A stretch of 10,409 nt of DNA, taken from positions 1 to 10,409 of the forward strand of contig CANQTI010000053.1 of assembly GCA_947626725.1 (NCBI GenBank). Direction: 5' to 3'. The translations under genes were made by a program, and so were the position numbers. Below the pieces are notes generated by a model, which made no database searches, was not told where the DNA came from, and worked only from the letters and a program-made list of their open reading frames with translations. This stretch comes from an uncultured Eisenbergiella sp. (GTDB lineage Bacteria > Bacillota > Clostridia > Lachnospirales > Lachnospiraceae). Shown one piece after another: positions 6,191-10,409 of the stretch. Every line of letters begins with the position of its first letter. Position 1 is the first letter of the stretch.

Positions 6191-7150
6191 TCAGATTCCG
6201 TTATCGTCGTCGTCCCCGTCTTCCTCTCTGCGGCGCGCCAGGGAATTCTGCACCCGCAGATAAAGTTCCTGGGCCGCATTGTATCCCATTTTCTTCTGTC
6301 GGTGATTGACTGCGGCGGACTCGCATATGATAGCCAGGTTCCGGCCGGGACGGATGGGAATATTGTGGCACACCACTTTATTGCCCAGATATTCCGTATA
6401 CTCCTCCTCCAGCCCCAGACGGTCGTACTCCTTTTCCTTGTCCCAATCCTCCAGCCGAATCACCATGTCGATATTCTGCGTCTCCTTGACGCTGGACGCA
6501 CCGAACAGCGCCTTCACATCGATAATGCCGATGCCCCGCAGCTCAATGAAATGCTTCGTAATATCCGGCGCGCTCCCTACCAGTGTATCCTCGCTCACCT
6601 TGCGGATCTCCACCACATCATCCGTCACCAGGCGATGTCCTCGCTTGATCAGCTCCAGCGCCGCCTCTGATTTGCCGATGCCGCTTTCTCCCGTGATCAG
6701 CACGCCTTCCCCGTATACATCCACCAGCACACCGTGTACCGAAATACAGGGCGCCAGCTTCACGTTGAGCCACCGGATGATCTCTGCGGTAAAAGTACTG
6801 GTCGCCTTGCGCGTCATCAGAAGCGGAACGCCCTTTTCAATGGCGATCTGACGAAACAGCTCGTCCGGATGCAGCTCCCGGCAGAAGACGATACAGGGGA
6901 TCGGATAAGACAGCAGCTTCTCCAGCACCTCTCTCTCCTCGTCCTCCGGCAGGCTTCCGATATAAGAATACTCCACAAACCCGATGATCTGCAGGCGGGT
7001 GGCCTCAAAATGCTCAAAATATCCGGCCATCTGCAGCGCAGGACGGTTGATGTCCGGCTGCATGATGCGGATTCCCTTCACCTCGATCTCCGGAGTCAGG
7101 TTCTCCAGCTTCATTTTGTCAATGATCTTCGTCAGACTGATGCTCGCCAT
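6191..7150 (-). CDS. hprK: HPr kinase/phosphorylase HprK
   Basis: A 319-residue bifunctional enzyme that phosphorylates Ser46 of HPr and Crh when glycolytic intermediates are high, and removes the phosphate when phosphate is high, setting CcpA-dependent carbon catabolite repression. Seen: an N-terminal domain (about 1-130), then SVHG with conserved His139, Walker A GESGIGKS (154-161), VTDD (175-178), the HprK signature IELRGIGIIDVKALFG (202-217) and IPIRPGRNLA (264-273). A charged tail RRREEDGDDDDNGI ends the protein. The ATG at 7148-7150 is chosen because GGAGGGG lies about eight bases upstream and MASISLTKIIDKMKLE matches family N-termini. An in-frame ATG at 7186 adds 12 residues but has no ribosome site. 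A promoter lies in the gap upstream. The Crh-like protein encoded five genes downstream is an obvious candidate substrate. Confidence 0.96.
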   Translation of the reverse strand: MASISLTKIIDKMKLENLTPEIEVKGIRIMQPDINRPALQMAGYFEHFEATRLQIIGFVEYSYIGSLPEDEEREVLEKLLSYPIPCIVFCRELHPDELFRQIAIEKGVPLLMTRKATSTFTAEIIRWLNVKLAPCISVHGVLVDVYGEGVLITGESGIGKSEAALELIKRGHRLVTDDVVEIRKVSEDTLVGSAPDITKHFIELRGIGIIDVKALFGASSVKETQNIDMVIRLEDWDKEKEYDRLGLEEEYTEYLGNKVVCHNIPIRPGRNLAIICESAAVNHRQKKMGYNAAQELYLRVQNSLARRREEDGDDDDNGI

Positions 7151-7242
7151 AGGCCAATCCCCTCCAGCCGCTTTTCCTGCATTCATTCATGTCGGACACG
7201 GGAAGCACCGCCCACCGGGACAGCCCCGTTTTCCCAACCTTT

Positions 7243-7271
7243 ATCTTAACACAAAACCGAATGGCCGACAA
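7243..7271 (-). promoter_or_regulatory. Predicted promoter of the hprK-to-crh transcript
   Basis: On the minus strand TTGTCG (7266-7271) and TAAGAT (7243-7248) are separated by exactly 17 bases, in the 147-base gap between uvrC and hprK. The expected transcript start is near 7236, giving a leader of about 85 bases. I see no strong terminator for uvrC in this gap, so read-through from ftsH-uvrC is also possible. Confidence 0.65.
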
Positions 7272-7297
7272 CCGGAATTTATCCCCGGGCATCCCCT

Positions 7298-9187
7298 TTA
7301 CTGCGCCGATACACTGCCGGCAGTATCCGAACGATGGAAAAAGCTGTGGATCTCCTCTGCCACATGCGCGGGCAGGCCTGCCTTTTCGGACAGCTCCTCC
7401 GCCGTCGCGGCGCGCACCTCATAAATGGAAGGGAACGCGCGCATCAGCGCTTTCCGTCTGGCCGGCCCCACACCGGGGATCTGATCCAATACACTTTTCA
7501 CCTGATCCTTTGACCGCAGGGAACGGTGGTATTCAATGGCAAACCGGTGCGCTTCGTCCTGTATCCGGGTGATCAGGCGAAAGCCCTCTGAAGTGCGTTC
7601 GATGGGGAGTTCCGCATTATGAAAATATAAGCCCCTCGTCCGATGATTATCGTCCTTGACCATACCGCACACGGGGATAGACAGCCCCAGCTCAGAAAGC
7701 ACCTGCAGAGCGATATTGACCTGCCCCCGGCCGCCGTCCATCAGCAGAAGGTCCGGAAACTTCGTGAAGCTGCCGAACTCCTCCGAAAGCTGTTTTTCCT
7801 CCATTTCCTTCGCTTCTTCCAAACCGTGCGTAAAACGTCTGGTAAGGACCTCCCGCATGCAGGCGTAATCATCCGGCCCCGCCACGGTTTTGATTCGGAA
7901 TTTCCGATAATCGCTGCGTTTGGGTTTCCCCTTTTCAAAAACCACCATGGAGCCCACGTTTTCAAAGCCGCTGATATTGGAAATATCGAAGGCCTCCATC
8001 CGCTCTAACAGCGGCAGTCCCAAAAGCCCGGCGATTTCCCGCACCGCGCCCACGGTCCGGGCTTCCTCCCGCTTGATCCGCTCCCGGTCTTTCTCCAGCA
8101 CCATGCGGGCATTTTTTTCGGCCAGCTCCACCAGTTTTTCCTTCTGCCCCTTTTTCGGCGTCCGAATATACACCCGCGCGCCTCGTCTGGCGCTCAGCCA
8201 CTCCTCCAGAACCGGGACCTCTTCGATCTCCTTCTGCAGCATCAGCTCTCTGGGCACATAGGGCGTCCCGGCGTAAAACTGTTTGACGAAATCCAGCAGA
8301 ATCTGCGCTTTGTCCGAATCCTCCACCCGGGTCATATAAAAATGTTCCCTGCCGATGAGCTTGCCACCCCGCACGAAAAACACCTGGACCACGGCCTCCC
8401 CGCCGTCCTTGTCCAGCGCAATGATATCCTTATCCTCACCGTCGCTGTCGGTGATTTTCTGCTTCTGGGAAACCGAGCGGACACTGTTGAACAGATCCCG
8501 GAACCGGGCCGCTTCTTCAAATTCCAAATTCTCGGCCGCATTTTCCATTTTCGCTTTCAGATCGTCCAGGATCATGGCGTAGTTTCCGTTCAAAAATTCC
8601 AGCGCCTTCTCCACGTTTCCGCGGTATTCCTCCTGACTGATGTTTCCCTGACAAGGTGCCAAACACTGCCCGATGTGAAAATTCAGGCAGGGCCGTTCCA
8701 GTCCGGTATCCCTGGGCAGCACGCGGCTGCAGGTACGCAGCGAAAACAGCCGATTCAGCAGTTCAATGGTATCTTTCACAGCCGCCGCAGAGGTGAAGGG
8801 GCCGAAATAACGGGACCTGTCCTTTTTCATCTGCCGGGAAAACAGCACCCGCGGGAACGCCTCGCCCATCGTCACCTTGATGTAAGGATACGTTTTGTCA
8901 TCCTTCAGCATGGTGTTGTACTTGGGATTGTGCTCCTTGATCAGATTGTTTTCCAGCACCAGCGCTTCCAGCTCGGAATCCGTAACAATGTACTCGAACC
9001 GGGCGATCAGCGTCACCATCTTTTGAATCTTGGGACTTTTGACTGTACTCTCCCGGAAATAGGAGCGGACCCGGTTCCGCAGACTGACAGCCTTTCCCAC
9101 ATAGATGATGGCATCATCCGCATCGTGCATGATATAAACACCGGGTTTGGGCGGCAATTTTTTGAGTTCTTCTTCAAAATTGAACAC
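7298..9187 (-). CDS. uvrC: Excinuclease ABC subunit C
   Basis: UvrC makes the two incisions in nucleotide excision repair after UvrA2B damage recognition. The 629-residue product has the whole family layout: GIY-YIG nuclease (PGVYIMHD at about 15-22, IYVGKA at 28-33); a four-cysteine cluster (Cys153, 167, 175, 179; CLNFHIGQCLAPC), matching the iron-sulfur site reported in UvrC; a UVR UvrB-binding helix pair at about 207-238 (NLEFEEAARFRDL); an RNase H-like endonuclease domain with DISNISG (Asp401), LLLMDGGRGQVN (Asp484) and His547; and tandem helix-hairpin-helix at about 568-617 (LDQIPGVGPARRKAL). I chose a GTG start at 9185-9187, with GGAAGGGAG six bases upstream and an N-terminus (FNFEEELKKLPPKPGVY) that fits relatives. 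The open frame extends to a TTG at 9211 but lacks a ribosome site there. It follows ftsH closely, with a hairpin between. Confidence 0.96.
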   Translation of the reverse strand: MFNFEEELKKLPPKPGVYIMHDADDAIIYVGKAVSLRNRVRSYFRESTVKSPKIQKMVTLIARFEYIVTDSELEALVLENNLIKEHNPKYNTMLKDDKTYPYIKVTMGEAFPRVLFSRQMKKDRSRYFGPFTSAAAVKDTIELLNRLFSLRTCSRVLPRDTGLERPCLNFHIGQCLAPCQGNISQEEYRGNVEKALEFLNGNYAMILDDLKAKMENAAENLEFEEAARFRDLFNSVRSVSQKQKITDSDGEDKDIIALDKDGGEAVVQVFFVRGGKLIGREHFYMTRVEDSDKAQILLDFVKQFYAGTPYVPRELMLQKEIEEVPVLEEWLSARRGARVYIRTPKKGQKEKLVELAEKNARMVLEKDRERIKREEARTVGAVREIAGLLGLPLLERMEAFDISNISGFENVGSMVVFEKGKPKRSDYRKFRIKTVAGPDDYACMREVLTRRFTHGLEEAKEMEEKQLSEEFGSFTKFPDLLLMDGGRGQVNIALQVLSELGLSIPVCGMVKDDNHRTRGLYFHNAELPIERTSEGFRLITRIQDEAHRFAIEYHRSLRSKDQVKSVLDQIPGVGPARRKALMRAFPSIYEVRAATAEELSEKAGLPAHVAEEIHSFFHRSDTAGSVSAQ

Positions 9188-9193
9188 GGAATA

Positions 9194-9202
9194 CTCCCTT
9201 CC
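9194..9202 (-). promoter_or_regulatory. Ribosome binding site deciding the uvrC GTG start
   Basis: GGAAGGGAG on the minus strand lies six bases before the GTG at 9185-9187. It would be inside the coding region if the upstream TTG at 9211 were used, so it favours the shorter product. Confidence 0.7.
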
Positions 9203-9212
9203 GGATACCAAT

Positions 9213-9237
9213 ATGGCTCCTCATGAGGAGGAGCCAT
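9213..9237 (-). other. Perfect intercistronic hairpin between ftsH and uvrC
   Basis: Two perfect 10-base arms (9213-9222 and 9228-9237; ATGGCTCCTC and its complement on either strand) enclose a 5-base loop. It begins about six bases after the ftsH stop and ends ten bases before the uvrC ribosome binding site. The minus-strand sequence after it is ATTGGTATCC, with no U-run, so classic termination is unlikely. It may protect or process the ftsH 3' end. The left arm on the minus strand contains CTCCTC, which resembles an anti-Shine-Dalgarno sequence. Confidence 0.6.
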
Positions 9238-9242
9238 TCCGG

Positions 9243-10409
9243 TCATTCATCTTCTTCTTTTTTTATAGGCACGCCGGAAAACCTTCCTGTCGGCCCTCTG
9301 TCCCTGGCCTCCGGCCCCGGTGCAGGCGGCGTCCACGACTTTTGTTCCGGCGCTTCCTGCCGGCCGGCAGATGTATTCCGTTCCGCTGGCGGCACATTTC
9401 GGTCCGCATCTGATGCGCCCTGGCTCATGCCTGATGCGCTCTGACCCACTGGCACATCCTGCTGCCCGACGGCTGTGCTCTGGCCCGTCGGCATACTCTG
9501 CTGCCCGACGGCCGCGCTCTGCTCCGCTCCCGACACATTCTGGTCCGCCGGCGCATCCTGCTGCCCGATGGCCGCGCTTCGATCCGCCCCCGACACATTC
9601 TGGTCCGTTGGCGCATCCTGCTGCCCGACGGCCGCGCTTCGATCTGTACCCGGCGCGTTATGACCTGGCGGCACGTCTTGCTGCCCGATGGCCGCGCTTC
9701 GATCTGTACCCGGTGTGCTCTGACCCGCATCCGTCACGGTATCTTTCGCTGACACGCGATGTGCTTCTTCCGGCGCCTCTCCCTCCGGAGGCTCCGGCAA
9801 TCCCTTGATCTCGCGGTAAATCCTCATGAACTCCTTGCCGGTGATCGTCTCTTTTTCGATCAGGAACGCCGCCAGCTTATCCATCACTTCCCGGTTCGCC
9901 GACAGGAGCGAAAGCGCCTCTTCATAGCATTCCTTCAGGATCTTCATCACTTCCTGATCGATCTCCGCCGCCGTGACATCGGAACAGTTCAGGACGCTGC
10001 GCCCCTCCAGGTACTGGCTCTCGATGGACTCCAGCCCGATCAGGCCGAACTTCTTGCTCATGCCGAACCGCGTCACCATGGAACGGGCCAGGTTTGTTGC
10101 CTGTTCGATATCGTTGGCCGCTCCCGTGGTGACCGTATCGAACACGATCTCCTCCGCCGCGCGTCCCCCCAGATAGCCCACGAGCATATCGTGGATCTCG
10201 GCCTGGGTGTTCAGGAACTTCTCCTCCTCCGGCACATGCATCACATAGCCCAGCGCGCCCATGGTGCGGGGCACGATGGTGATCTTCTGCACGGGCTCGG
10301 AATTCTTCTGCAGGGCCGCCACCAGCGCATGCCCCACCTCATGATAGGACACGATGCGGCGCTCTTCGGGGCTCATGATCCGGTCCTTCTTCTCCTTGCC
10401 CACCAGCAC
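9243..10409 (-). CDS. ftsH: ATP-dependent zinc metalloprotease FtsH, C-terminal part with repeat-rich tail
   Basis: The 5' end is beyond the window; 389 codons including the stop are visible. FtsH is a hexameric membrane AAA+ protease that degrades misfolded membrane proteins and some regulators; its transmembrane segments and ATPase core should lie upstream. The visible part is the M41 peptidase domain: MSPEERRIVSYHEVGH with zinc ligands His23 and His27 and catalytic Glu24 (numbered from the window edge), YLGGRAAEEIVF (79-90), TTGAANDIEQATNLA with third zinc ligand Asp100, and MVTRFGMSKKFG. The domain ends near residue 205 at REIKGLPEPP. After it comes a tail of about 180 residues rich in Ala, Gly, Gln, Ser, Pro and Asp, made largely of a 20-residue repeat, ending with a charged GVPIKKEEDE. 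Many FtsH proteins have a short disordered tail; this one is unusually long. The first visible codon (GTG) is internal, not a start. Confidence 0.96.
   Translation of the reverse strand: MLVGKEKKDRIMSPEERRIVSYHEVGHALVAALQKNSEPVQKITIVPRTMGALGYVMHVPEEEKFLNTQAEIHDMLVGYLGGRAAEEIVFDTVTTGAANDIEQATNLARSMVTRFGMSKKFGLIGLESIESQYLEGRSVLNCSDVTAAEIDQEVMKILKECYEEALSLLSANREVMDKLAAFLIEKETITGKEFMRIYREIKGLPEPPEGEAPEEAHRVSAKDTVTDAGQSTPGTDRSAAIGQQDVPPGHNAPGTDRSAAVGQQDAPTDQNVSGADRSAAIGQQDAPADQNVSGAEQSAAVGQQSMPTGQSTAVGQQDVPVGQSASGMSQGASDADRNVPPAERNTSAGRQEAPEQKSWTPPAPGPEARDRGPTGRFSGVPIKKEEDE
9442..9720 (-). repeat. In-frame 60-bp tandem repeat (minisatellite) in the ftsH tail
   Basis: Four full 60-base units (9481-9540, 9541-9600, 9601-9660, 9661-9720) and one shortened 39-base unit (9442-9480) lie head to tail. 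All share a core, on the plus strand, of CTGCTGCCCGAYGGC. Units 2 and 3 differ at about 10 of 60 positions. On the coding strand each unit gives 20 residues of the form GTDRSAAIGQQDVP plus a variable six-residue part; the short unit gives STAVGQQDVPVGQ. The period is a multiple of three, so copy-number change would keep the ftsH frame. Confidence 0.92.

Noticed and set aside
8342..9226. A 294-codon plus-strand open frame opposite uvrC
   Set aside because: Antisense shadow of a full-length UvrC with all catalytic motifs; the predicted peptide has no recognisable family features.
9320..9808. Open frames on both strands across the ftsH repeat that encode repetitive peptides
   Set aside because: A 60-base period lacking stop codons keeps several frames open automatically. 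The ftsH frame is the one continuous with a conserved protease domain.

Overview
The window (about 55% G+C by eye) looks like core chromosome of a fairly GC-rich clostridial Firmicute. The gene order hprK - ROK glucokinase - murB - rapZ - whiA - crh/HPr-like, with uvrC and ftsH upstream, resembles Lachnospiraceae and related Clostridia. That placement rests on gene order and protein motifs, not on a database comparison. Every gene I can support lies on the minus strand, so transcription runs from high to low coordinates. I see no tRNA, rRNA, CRISPR, insertion sequence or phage gene, and no gene-free stretch longer than about 150 bases.

In order of transcription: (1) the 3' part of ftsH (membrane AAA+/zinc protease), whose C-terminus carries a low-complexity tail built from a 60-bp tandem repeat; (2) uvrC (excision nuclease subunit); (3) a 147-bp gap with a good housekeeping-type promoter; (4) hprK (HPr kinase/phosphorylase), a ROK-family glucokinase, murB, rapZ, whiA and a small crh-like gene, closely spaced and ending at a strong intrinsic terminator (about 1912-1948); (5) a diacylglycerol kinase-family lipid kinase; (6) a promoter and leader, then the start of a class II fructose-bisphosphate aldolase that runs off the left edge.

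The hprK-to-crh block combines carbon-status signalling (HprK, which would act on Ser46 of the Crh-like protein), sugar entry into glycolysis (glucokinase), peptidoglycan precursor synthesis (MurB, with RapZ linked to amino-sugar control in other bacteria) and a cell-division/chromosome-segregation factor (WhiA). The aldolase beyond the lipid kinase is also central glycolysis.

I do not see an undescribed multi-gene system; this is mostly conserved housekeeping DNA. The points worth a second look are details: the HPr-like protein has Glu at position 15 where HPr has its phosphorylated His; RapZ has Asn where the Walker A motif normally has Ser/Thr; glmR (yvcK) is missing from its usual place between rapZ and whiA; ftsH carries an in-frame 60-bp minisatellite; and two strong intercistronic hairpins have no U-tract.
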